DNA from: Edaphochlamys debaryana
Lineage: Eukaryota; Chlorophyta; Chlorophyceae; Chlamydomonadales
Reading direction: 5' to 3'
DNA: 64,000 nt
Assembly (NCBI GenBank): GCA_016858145.1
Contig: JAEHOE010000044.1
Location: 684,501-748,500, forward strand
Position 1 is the stretch's first letter; every line of letters starts with the position of its first letter. Made by a program: the position numbers and the translations under genes. Shown one piece after another: positions 1-10,700 of the stretch. The notes beneath the pieces are model-generated. The model worked only from the letters and a program-made list of their open reading frames with translations. It was not told where the DNA came from and ran no database searches.

Positions 1-416
1 CCGGGCCCTTGGCCGGCGGCGTGGAGGCGCCCGTTTGGGTGCCCGCTGACGCCCTTGTGGCGTACGACACGGCCGCTGGCACCTCTGCAGATGCAGCGGA
101 GGGCAGCAGCAGGGTGCGGATCGTGGTAAAGGCGATCGAGGAGCGGCGGCACTGCTGCCCCTCGGCGGCGGCGGGGGTGGGGGCTAGGCCGGGGCAGCGG
201 GCGCTGCGGCTGCGGGGGCCGGTGCTGGCGGAGGTGCGGTGCCTGGAGGCGTGGGGGTGGCGGGTGCTGCTGGTCCCGACAGGGGCATGGGCGGCGGTGG
301 CACGTGGGGCGGAGGGGGCGGAGGGGCCGGTGGAGTGGATGAGCGAATCCCTCGCGGCGGCGGCGGCCGGGGCGGGGCCGTTGGGGCCGGACTTGATGGT
401 GCGTACGTCGAGTTGA
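1..416 (+). CDS. C-terminal end of a RAP-domain-like protein (5' incomplete)
   Basis: The frame is open from the left edge of the window and stops with TGA at 414-416, so this is the last exon, or part of it, of a gene that begins outside. About 60 residues before the stop there is a stretch reading RLRGPVLAEVRCLEAWGWRV followed by LLVPTGAW, which fits the end of a RAP domain (helix, then 'LealGykVv.vpyyeW'). RAP domains close many green-algal octotricopeptide-repeat (OPR) proteins, which bind organellar RNA, so a chloroplast or mitochondrial RNA factor is a reasonable inference; no OPR repeats fall inside the window to prove it. A TGTAA signal follows 88 nt after the stop. The RAP match is by eye, and the segment upstream of it (an acidic, Ala-rich linker) is not diagnostic. 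Confidence 0.5.
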   Translation, partial: GPLAGGVEAPVWVPADALVAYDTAAGTSADAAEGSSRVRIVVKAIEERRHCCPSAAAGVGARPGQRALRLRGPVLAEVRCLEAWGWRVLLVPTGAWAAVARGAEGAEGPVEWMSESLAAAAAGAGPLGPDLMVRTSS

Positions 417-919
417 TGCGCGCCGCGGGCCGTGGCAGTTGGTGGTGGTGAACCTGCGGCCGCTTACGGCTCTCTGTCGCAGGTTGCCGCGCACAAACAG
501 CTGTGTAAACCGCATGGAATGGAAACAGGACACATGTCACCGCAAATAGGCCGTATCGGCGGGGACGCATCGGATCAGCTCCCTCCGCTCTCCGCCGACG
601 CGCTAGTCTCCATCGGAAGGTGCTCGACCAGGAGCGCTTGAACCGGCCTTGCCTTTCTTGCTGCACGCGCGCCTTCGGCCGTTGAGGTTTCGACGTCGCC
701 ATAAGCCGAGAGCTGGGCTACGAAACAATTCCCCTCTATTACCTTCAGAGCAAAGCATTGCAAACAGTAGCTGCATACTTGCGCCACCTGAGGGCCTTTT
801 GCGTTCGCTCGCTCGCAAGACAGATGTCAAAAGCGATACCGCTGCTGCTGTGGCTGCCACAGCGTATGGCGCTCGCAGAGCTTGTGCTGGGCTGGTAGCG
901 CGGCGGTAAAACGGCGCAG
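417..919. other. 3' UTR of the RAP-like gene and 5' region of the first receptor kinase
   Basis: No coding feature is supported here. The first part should be 3' UTR up to just past 508. The rest should hold the promoter and 5' UTR of the kinase starting at 920. I see no clear TATA box. Confidence 0.4.
504..508 (+). terminator. TGTAA poly(A) signal of the RAP-like gene
   Basis: TGTAA is the usual volvocine algal polyadenylation signal. It lies 88 nt downstream of the stop at 416, a normal 3' UTR length for this group. Confidence 0.5.
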
Positions 920-3900
920 ATGCCTACCGGGGCCATTACCAAGCCGACGGCCTCCACTGGCCGTTACAAGCACATACTGGGCTTATTACTGGGACTCGCA
1001 GTCGTCGGCCTGGTGACTGCGGAGGACTGGATACATGAAGGCCTCCCGCACCTGGATGCGACCACTCCTGCGCGCGTCACCACCGGGCAGCAGCTGGCCA
1101 GGGCTATCGCAGACGGTGTCTCAGGAGCAGGTCCGAGAGTTATACAGCTCGACGCAGCGCAGGTCACTCTCACCAAGGCCGACTGGGAGGGCATCCCCCT
1201 GCCCCTCGTGTTGCCCCCGGGCGCAAACCTGACTATCCGGGGAAGCTCAAACCTCACGACGGGACCAACCCTCCTGGACCTCTCCGCGACGCCTGCCGCG
1301 GTGAGCTTACTGCGCTGTCACGTGTGCCTACTTCGGCTCAGGGCCCCCCCATCCCCTCTACCCAAGCCATCCCCACCACCCCCCTCGCAGGTGTCGCTCC
1401 AACACAACTCCACCTTCATAATTGAGGACATGGTCGTACAGAACTACGCTAACGGTACTCTGCTGAGAGGCACCAACCTGAATTACCTCGCCAGGTCGCC
1501 AGACGGGACGCGGAGTGCGCTTGCGGTGGCTCGCCGGGTCGCCAGCATCATCCGTAGGTCCACGGGCTGGGGGGCTGGCCAGCCGGCTTGTGTTGGGCCC
1601 GTGGGAAATCTACAACGGGACGGACTAAGGGTGACAGAACTCTCCTTGCTCCGGCCCCCGCATGCCCCACAGCCATCTGCCTCCCGGCCGGGGCCTTCGA
1701 GCAGAGCCTGGTGGGCCTCCCGCGGCCCGCGGACGTGCCCGGCCGTCAGGTGGTTTCCACGGGCGCCCTCAGCCAGACGGGGTGCAGCAACGACACCTCT
1801 GCGCCGCCCCTGCGGCGCTGCTGGTGGGCACTGCTTGGGGGAGCTGGTGGAAGGGTGCAAGCTGGTGCAAGGGGCCGTGCATCATGGGAGGGGCAGAGGC
1901 CGAGGGTGCGAGCCGTGTTCTTCTTGGCAAGGGCACGCAACCGCACCACACCTTACCGCACGGGCTAAAAACTGCCGTACCATGTGCCGTACGCAGGGCG
2001 GCGGTGTACGGTGTGGAGGACGTGGTGCAGGCGGGTGCTGAGCTGGACGCGGCGTCCAACCCCAACCCAACGCATTACAACGTCGCACTGCAGCAATGCC
2101 GGTTCCTGTGCACCCGCGTGTTGGACCGGTGAGCAGGTTTGTGCTTTCTAGCTGTCTGCCACATGGCCTTGTGGACCGGTGAGGACGCCCGTGCCTGCTG
2201 CTTACCACCGGGCCTCGTGAAGCCTTGTGTCCGTAGCCCGCTTGGCAGCGCGGTATGTACGCCTGGACCCTGGCCCTAAAGCAAGCGCAACCCTGGCCCT
2301 GTCGCCTTCGGCTCCACAAACCTGGGTGCCCTCTCTGACCCCCACCCCTTCAGGGCCTGTGTGGAGTCGCTCGGTCCTCTGGGCTGCATGCTAGTCACCC
2401 TGCGGGGGAAGGACGGGGGGACAGTCCTGCGCGGGGCCCCCTCCTCCCCCGTCATCGCCGCCCTGCCCACCGGCTCGCCCGACCTGGCAGCAGAGGGCGG
2501 CTCCAGCGGACCCCCATTGGCCGCTATCTTGGCTGGCAGCATCGTGGGAGGTGCGTGTGTGCGGCGCAGAGGTCTGCCGTACATGCCGCGGGAGGCTTCG
2601 GCCAGCCTCAGCCAACCTCTCAGCACGCCAGACGGAGTGCGGCGTGCCCATCCGGACCTGACGGCCCCCGTCCACGCATGCCGCTTGCACCCCGCAGGCG
2701 TAGCGCTGATCGCCCTCGTCGCCGCGGCAACCCTGGTCGTGGTGACGCGGCGGAGGCGGAGGCAGCGGGATGCGGGCTTGGAGGAGCGCAAGGGCGAAGA
2801 GTCGCCAGGGTGAGGCTGGACGGCAGGACTATCCGACGTTGGTGGATTCTCCGTAGGCATCGTGCGGTCGTAAAACGGCCCGTGCGCCTTCCCTTTTGCA
2901 GGCAACGCATGCAGACATGCTCCTCTGATGGACTCGCGGGCTCTGCCTTGGACACCCTGCACAAGGGTGGGTCCGCTTCGGGTGCTCTCGTGTTTGGGCA
3001 GCGCTTTAAGCTTTCACGAAGCAGTTGCTGCAAAACGTTTGAATGTGCAATGACAATCCTACTGCGAATTCTGCAGATGCTTGCGGGGCGCAGCCCCAGG
3101 CCAGTCAGGCGCCGAGTGCTTCCGTGGCAACTCCCACGGATTGCGGTTCCTGCAGTACAGCAACGCCATCAGAGCAGCGTGCGGCGTCCTCGGGGCCAGC
3201 GCCTCACCTGCCGGGACCCCACCCGGCCCCGCCGCAGCAGGAGGGCGTTGAGCCCCCGCCTGCAGCCCCATACCCACGGGGCGCCCCAAAGAACCCCGAC
3301 GTCATCAGCAGGCAGACGCCCCTGCAGGAAGTCCCGGTGGACGTCAAGGCAAGCGTGTGGGAAGGCAAGGGCCGCATGACGGGGCAACGACGGCAGGTTG
3401 GGGCTTAGGCATCGAGTCAGCGGTTTCCCACAGATTGCCGAACGCCAGCCGTCCGTTTCTTTGATGCTCTTCAGGTTGTGGAGCTTGAGGGCCAGGGGAG
3501 CACAGTACCCACCAGCCTCGACACAGACACCTCTCTCGCCAGTTCCGGCTGCACGCTGCGGGACCGGGTGCTGCCGGCGCCTGCAGCTCTGCCGGCGACG
3601 GACAATGTCGTACGGCTGACGGGGGTGGTGCTGGGCAAGGGCGCGTACGGCTGTGTGTACGAAGGCACGTTCCGCGGTCGGCTGGTGGCGGTTAAAAAGC
3701 TGTTTGAGGCAGCCGGTGATCTGTCAGAGGCCCTCACGTCATGCACTCAGGTGCGGAACGGTGCAAGACTGCACAAACAACGAGTTCACGAAGAGTTCGT
3801 TTCAGGGGCCTACCTGACCGACTGATCGTAGGGTTGCATTCCCGGACTGTGTGGGCGCCAGCTGCCCCCACCTTCAGCGGCATGCATCTTAGGAATGTTC

Positions 3901-5669
3901 CCTGACCTTACAGGAGCTCCAAGTGCTGGGTCGCTGCGACCACCCCAACATCGTCAAGGTGCTGGCGGCGTGCGTCGTGGACACGGCCCGGCCGACACTG
4001 TGAGTGTAAAAAGGATGCACAGCGTGTACGGCACTCTCGGACTCCACCCAGGGATCCTCCTCAAATAGCCCGTTTCCGCCTTAACCGTAACCGTACCGAC
4101 AGGTCAGAAGTGGATCCCTCTGCCCTCTTGTGCCCTCCTCTCGCCCCCACCGCCCAGGGTCCTCGAGCGCATGGACACGTCCCTGGACAAGATGCTGTAC
4201 GGCAGCCCGGGCACCTTGCTGCCCATATGCCTGGTGCTGCACATCGCAATCCAGATCGCCCAGGGGCTGAGCTACCTGGTGAGGGGGGACTTAGGGAATG
4301 GGTCGCCAATGCTCTGCTGAAGTGAGCCCACCCCCTGCTGGCCCCCTGCCCTTCCCGCAGCACCCGACCATCCTGCACCGGGACCTCAAGCCGGCAAACG
4401 TCCTCGTCAGCGACCCACAGGGCGAGGCGCCGCTCGTCAAGCTCTCGGTGCGTGGGGCGTGGAGCTCTAAGGGTGGCACCTGCTCCTCTGTTCAACGTCC
4501 CCTGCGCGTGTTGCCCGACTCCTCCTGAACCCAAACCTACCCCACCTGCCTTTCCAGGACTTTGGGCTGTCCCGGCTGCGAGAAAGCGTTCTGGTGACAG
4601 TGCAGCCGGACGCGGGAACGGTGAGAAGGGAGGAACCTGATATGTCACACCAGTGCGCAAACCTTGCCAGTCCCAGAAACTGCTGCTGACCCCCAACGCT
4701 TTTGTCCTGCTCTCCCCGCTCCTGCCCGCCACCGCTGCTTCTCACTGATCAGCCCCCTTATACGGCCCCGGTAAGCACTGTTGAGCTTTGGGGGCAATCG
4801 AACGAGAGTGCGTCAGGAGAGGCGTACACATGCTTGACGCCCCGCGCGCTAACACTGTGTCACTGACACCCCATCTGTGTCGTATTATCTTGCCGTACAG
4901 GAGTGCTTCGATCTCACCTCGGCCTCCATCAGCCACCGTGCGGTGAGGGCATGGAGGGTTTTCCTGGGCGCCCGAGTCGCTGTGCCCCGGGCCGCAGCGC
5001 AACTCATGATAGGTAGCGTGTCACGGCTTGAGCTGTCTTGCTCCTCCCCAACCGCCTCAGGACTGCTACTCGTTCGGCGTGCTGCTGTGGGAGATGCTGG
5101 CGGGAGTGCGGCCATGGGGCGGACTGGTGGGTGTCGCGCGGAGGGCCAGGCTGGGGGCAGGACTGAGGCGTCACGGGGACTATCCACCTGCCCATCAACG
5201 GTTTGCTGCTGTGAAGTGGCCTGCGTGCTGAGTCCTGTCCCTGCTCCCCTACGTTTCCGCCCAACAGAACGCCGTGCAGATTGCCTATAACGTGACCTTG
5301 ATGAGCTACCGATTGCCCCTGCCGGCGCACGACACGCCCGGGCGCGACGTCAGCAGGTGGCCGCCCCGCCTGCGCCGCCTGCTGTGGCAGTGCTGGGAGG
5401 CGGACCCGCAGCGCCGGCCCGCGGCCGCAGAGATTGTCAAGGCCCTGACTCTGGCGCAGGAGGTGGGTGGGCAGCGAACAGGGTATGTTCAGGCAAGAGC
5501 GGCTTGACCTGGAGCGCGGGGTCCTCACGCCCAGCGAACGCGCTCTCCTGTCCTCCGACTCAATCGCTAATGAGCCAGCTGGGCTTTGTGCCCAGATACT
5601 TAAGTCTGTGCATCTCTCTGGATTTCCTGCCCTCAACAGGAGCTTAAGCGAGACGCCCACTCGCCTTAG
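920..5669 (+). CDS. Receptor-like protein kinase, TKL-type, copy 1
   Basis: My model has 18 exons: 920-1300, 1391-1553, 1673-1823, 1997-2128, 2354-2550, 2698-2809, 2902-2966, 3077-3348, 3475-3750, 3914-3999, 4158-4278, 4361-4447, 4558-4620, 4753-4770, 4901-4942, 5061-5126, 5268-5462 and 5640-5669. They sum to 818 residues with phases that agree throughout. ATG 920 is followed by a signal peptide (ILGLLLGLAVVGLVTA). The ectodomain has several N-glycosylation sequons and a beta-helix-like pattern resembling pectin-lyase folds (inference). A transmembrane helix (VALIALVAAATLVVV) precedes RRRRRQR, then a juxtamembrane linker and a kinase domain from about residue 536. Visible motifs are GKGAYGCV, VAVKK, HRDLKPANVL, DFGLS, TAPE and DCYSFGVLLWEM, so it should be catalytically active. 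Intron 3349-3474 uses a GC donor. The protein stops early compared with copy 2. Ligand and pathway are unknown. Confidence 0.88.
4753..4770 (+). other. 18-nt microexon of receptor kinase copy 1
   Basis: This 18-nt phase-0 exon encodes PPYTAP, completing the activation-segment APE motif together with GAG at the start of the next exon. It is preceded by an AG acceptor (4751-4752) and followed by GTAAGC. The same exon is kept at 11529-11546 in copy 2. Confidence 0.8.
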
Positions 5670-7719
5670 ATTAAACTCAGCGAGGCACCACCCGTGCCGG
5701 AGGAAGGGCGCTGCCTTGGGGCCCCCACAGCCGAACCCCCTCCAGAGCGTCGCAAAGGCACCCCTGTCGTGCTCATCTGGGCCTTTCAAGGACTGCCGCT
5801 AGCCTTCTGAGGCTGCTCCTCGTCATAAATGGCAAGCGAGAGGCTTGCGCTGTTTTCCGTGAGGTTTTGGGGCCCCGCGATGCCACACGCAATAGTTTGC
5901 TTGGGGGTGGATCCGGCCGGCTATGTCCACGGCGAGGCGTTTACACGCCTGACGTCTCCATCACCTCGTGTAGTGCGGGGTTGATACGGATTGATGGCCG
6001 GGCGCGAGACCGCGTGCCGTGGTGCGGGCAGAGCTCCAGGGAGCCAGACCCCGGCGCTCAGCCCTTTTCCTGCCCTCGGGCAGCCACCCTTGTCCGTGGG
6101 GTTTATCCCATAAATTATTCGCCCTGATCCGTTGGGGATATGAACGGATGCTGTGTACTCTGTCCCAGAGGTGGTCAATACCAGGACGTCTCTGTAGGCC
6201 TCGGCTGCCATCTGCCTAAGCCCTTGGGGCCCTCGTCATGCTGCTCAAGAGCTACGGGTGTTTCTTGTGAAGGTACATCATGTTAACGCCAACAACTACG
6301 CAAGCCCTTATTCAAGCCCGTGTATGTTCCGCGAATGGGATCTGTTTCTCCTGTAGACTTGACCACTATGCATGTGATATGCGCTGTGCTGGAGGAGCCA
6401 TTTGCTGAAGGGCGGGTCGATACCCATAGCTGCTATGCGGCTGAATCGTACCTGGTTTCGCCTGCTCCAGGTGGCATGGGTCCTGGGGTCTTGTGCTTGA
6501 TGAATCCCCTTTGCTTTCTTATGCGGCCCCAGTGCTGCCCGGCCTCGCGGGGTTTGGGGCTCAGCCCTTTTCCCGGCGGTTGATGGTCGCACTTTGCGCA
6601 GTTCTAGGTCTTGCAGGAGGCAAGGCCCGTGGAGTAGGCCGAACGGCCGCAGCGTCCAGCGCTGTGATTCTTTTGAGGATCCTTCATTGTAAACCCGAGG
6701 ACTTTTCCCTGTCCTGAGGAGGGACCGACACCCTTGTTATGCGGATGCGGTGCTAGGTGAGCTGCTGAAGCCAGTCGGGAAGGCCACATCTGCCAGTTGC
6801 GGTCCTAGGCTGAGGACCTGCATTCTAGATGCCGCGCAGGTTCATCCGGCCAGGTGAGTACTGGGGATTGAGAGAGCGCCGAGCCTTGCGCCGGAGGGTC
6901 AGCCGTGGAAGGTTCAGTTTCTTGGAGTCGTGGCCTCCCATTCTCGTGAGGCAGGCCAAGCATTATGCTGTTTGGTTATCGTTTGTCTGCATTCATGTGA
7001 TCGTCGCCGTCTTATTGGCGCTTGGGGAGGGGTGGTGGGTTGCGCTCTGTGCCTTTCGCGTGCGTGGGGGCGCCTTGTGACGGTGCTGTATGGCAGAATG
7101 GTGACGGGTTATCGGCGCGCGTGCCACGGCCTCCCCGCGGAGCTGCCCGCACCTAGACGCCTTGCAGTACAGCAGACCCTGTGGCCCAGGGGACCTGTAG
7201 CTGGGCGTGCACACCGTCCTTGCGCGTCGCGCCGTGCGCCCTGTACGTCACAAGCTACGCGGCGCCCCCTCAAGAACAGCTGCTCATTGCACCATAGGCG
7301 TTTCAAGTGCTATGCACCACCGGACTGACGCCCGGCCCCGCGGCGGCAGAAAGCGACGCGAGTACGGCCCAAAGTATGCCTCGACGTCGTTAATCTGGGC
7401 GACACACGAGATAGAAATATACTCGCAATGCTCAAGTATGCCATTGCAACGCACGGGTAGCCGCAACGCGTAGCTGGGCTGCGGCAGGTCGGCCAGTTTT
7501 TTGCGCGAGGAACGACCTTCACACCAGCGTGCACACAAACATATATCTAGAGGAGCTTAGGCTTCTATCTGCTGCTCGACGAGTAGCGGACGTCTCAGTG
7601 ACCCCGTTTCAGTGGCTAGCAGCAGATGACCACCAAAAGACTGGCTTACGGCCTTCTTCGTGTCTACGCATTGTGTGAATACTGCTGAACGAGGGCCTGC
7701 CACTGTCTGGAGGACCCGA
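5670..7719. other. Region between the two receptor kinases
   Basis: Just after the stop of copy 1 (about 5690-5740) there is a relic of the longer C-terminal tail still coded in copy 2. A TGTAA lies at 6688-6692. From about 6700 to 7719 I see no coding feature; it should contain the promoter of copy 2. Open frames here are short and lack kinase or repeat similarity. Confidence 0.4.
6688..6692 (+). terminator. Candidate TGTAA poly(A) signal of kinase copy 1
   Basis: First clear TGTAA downstream of the stop at 5669. It implies a 3' UTR of about 1 kb, long but not unusual in these algae. Confidence 0.35.
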
Positions 7720-10700
7720 ATGTGTCCTTCGTCGTCGCCCATACGGAGCCGCCGACGTGACCTTGGCCTCTTGTTATGGCTTACGCTCAACAGCCTGGCA
7801 GGGGCAGACTGGATACATGAACGCCTCCCGCACCTGGATGCGACCACTCCTGTGCACGTCACCACCGGGCAGCAGCTGGCCAGGGCTATCGCAGACGCTG
7901 TCTCAGGAGCAGGTCCGAGAGTTATTCAGATCGACGCAGCGCAGGTCACTCTCACCAAGGCCGACTGGGGGGGTATCCCCCTCCCCCTCGTGTACCCCGC
8001 GGGCGCTAACCTAACCATCCGAGGAAGCCCCGACCTCACCAATGGGCCATCCCTGCTAGACCTTACGGCAACACCTGCCGCAGTAAGTTGGCTTGGTTGC
8101 GTGGCTCGCCATTTTTTGTTCGCGCTGTGTTCCACCCGTGCCTGCCTAAGTGTCCTCCTCCCCGTTGAATTGAATTCCCCTTACCCTGCGTTTCGCCCCA
8201 CGCACAGCTGACACTTCTTGAAAACTCACAGCTGGTTTTGGAGGACATGATCATGCAGTACTACACAAATGGCACGCTGATGCGAGGGGCTTACTTCACA
8301 CTCCTCACCAAATCACCGGAGGGCACGCGGAATGCTGGTGTGCTCGGCCGCCACATCGCAAGCGTGATACGTGGGTCCTGGCAAATGTGGCATGGGAACT
8401 AACCCCGCGCCGAGCAATCCTCGCTGACACTTGACACCCTCCCTGCCCTGCAGCCGTCTGCCTTCCGGTTGTGGCTTGGCAAGCGAGCTTGACCATGGCT
8501 CGGCGGCCCGTGGACGCGCCCGGCCGTCAGGTGGTGTCCAACAGCACCATCAGCCAGGAGGGGTGCAGCAACGACACCTCTGCGCCGCCCCTGCAGCGCT
8601 GCTGGTGGGCACTGCTTGGGGACCATTGAAGAGGCAGAGGGGGAGGCCGGGGGCGCTAGCGCGCGCCTCGTTACTGGGTGGGGTGCGGGGGTGGGAGCAC
8701 AGTTACGTCCGGGCCGCATTCAGCGCTTGCTCCAAGCGACTGACTGCTGCAACGCTGCCTCTGCTGACAGGCCGGCGGTCTACGGCATTGACGACATAGC
8801 GCAGGCAGGCTCGGATCTCGATGGCGCCTCCAACCCCGCCCCCACGCACTACAACATCGCCCTGCAGCACTGCCGGCTTCTGTGTGCCCGCGTGTTGGAC
8901 CGGTGAGGACGCACGTGTCTGGTGCTTACCGCCTGGCCTCGTGAAGCCTTGTGTCCGTAGCCCGCTTGGCAGCGCAGTGTGCACGCCTGGACCGTGGCCA
9001 CAAAGCAAGCGCAGCCCTGGCCCTGTGCCTGTCGTGCGAAACCCAGATGTCCTCTCTGGCCCCCGCCCCTGCAGGGACTGTGTGGAGTCGCTCGGTCCGC
9101 TGGGCTGTATGCTGGTCACCCTGCGGGGGAAGGACGGGGGGACACTCGTGCGCAGGCCCCCCTCCTCCCCCGTCATCGCCGCCCTGACCACCGGCTCGCC
9201 CGACCTGGCAGCAGAGGGCGGCTCCAGCGGACCCCCATTGGCCGCTATCCTGGCTGGCAGCATCGTGGGAGGTGCGTACGCGGCCTCGGGCGTGCGCCCC
9301 GTGCGTCAAGGGCGGTCGCAGCCAGCCTCAGCCGACCTCTCAGCACGCCAGACTGAGAGCGGCGTGCCCATCCGGACCTGACGGCCCCCGTCCCCTGCAT
9401 GCTATTCTTGGCCCGCAGGCGTAGCGCTAATCGCCCTCGTCGCCGCGGCAACCCTGGTCGTGGTGACGAGGCGGAGGCGGAGGCAGCGGGATGCGGGCCT
9501 GGAGGAGCGCAAGGGCGAAGAGTTGCCAGGGTGAGGCCGGGACAGCAGGACTATCCGACGTTGGTGGATTCTCCGTAGGCATCGTGCGGTCGTAAACCGG
9601 CCCTTACGCGTTCCCTTTTGCAGGCAACGCATGCAGACATGCTCCTCTGATGGACTCGCGGGCTCTACCTCGGACACCCTGCACAAGGGTGGGTCTTTAG
9701 CTCTCTGCCCTCAGCGGTGCGGGTGCAGAGAGGTTGACCGTCAGTTCTTGCAAACGCTATCAAGTTAACCGTCCCTCCTTCAAACTTGATCACCTCGACG
9801 CAATTGCACCATCGGCGCGGCTCCCTTCCATCCATTCCCTCGCCGCCCTGCTGAGCCCCCAATCCCCGCATCCTTCCTCGTGCCTCCGCCCCCGCAGACT
9901 GCGAGAACGTGTCTGATTCCAAGCCGCTCAAGGCGGCTCCGACTCTGCGAGCATCCTCATCGGGGTTCACGGATGCTGGTGCCTCCGGAACGTCCGCGGC
10001 ACCTTCCCAGCAACACGCTCGCGCCTTGCGCCCCAGCGGCGACCGGCCAGCGCCGCTCAGAAAGTGCACTGCCTCCACCCCGACCCTCGGCCCTCGCAGC
10101 CCCAAGGGAAGCTCTGAAGTGGTCAGCAGTCAGACGCCTCTGCACACCCTGATGATCGACGTCAAGGCAAGTGCGCGGTGGAGACGGGGAGGGCACTAGG
10201 GCAGGACGAAGGAGGTGAGAACGAGGGATACCCGTCTGCATGTCCTCCGGATCGCTGCAACCCCCCTTCCCGGCCCCTCCTGCCGTGCAGGTCGTGGATT
10301 TTGACACACAAGGGAAGGGGAGCAAAGTCCCCACCAGCCACGATGACACAGACACTTCCGTCGCCAGTTCCGCCTGCACGCTGCGGGATCGAGTGCTGCC
10401 GGCGCCTGCAGCTCTGCCGGCGACGGACAATGTCGTACGGCTGACGGGGGTGGTGCTGGGCAAGGGAGCGTACGGCCGCGTGTACGAAGGCACGTACCAG
10501 GGGCGGCTTGTGGCGGTTAAGAAACTGCTCGAGGGAGCCGGTAACGTTTCATCGGCCTACACGTCATGCGCCCAGGTGCGGTGTCGCGCGGATCGGAGGC
10601 AAGGTCCTGCGCAATGGGCACATCCACTTTGATGCAGAGCGCGAAGCCCTTTACCATCATCTCTGGGCTTGATCTTGCAAGTCTGAGAGGCCTACCCTGT

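Noticed and set aside
7660..7719. Earlier start for receptor kinase copy 2 at 7660
   Set aside because: The codon there is GTG; the first in-frame ATG is 7720 and gives a normal signal peptide.
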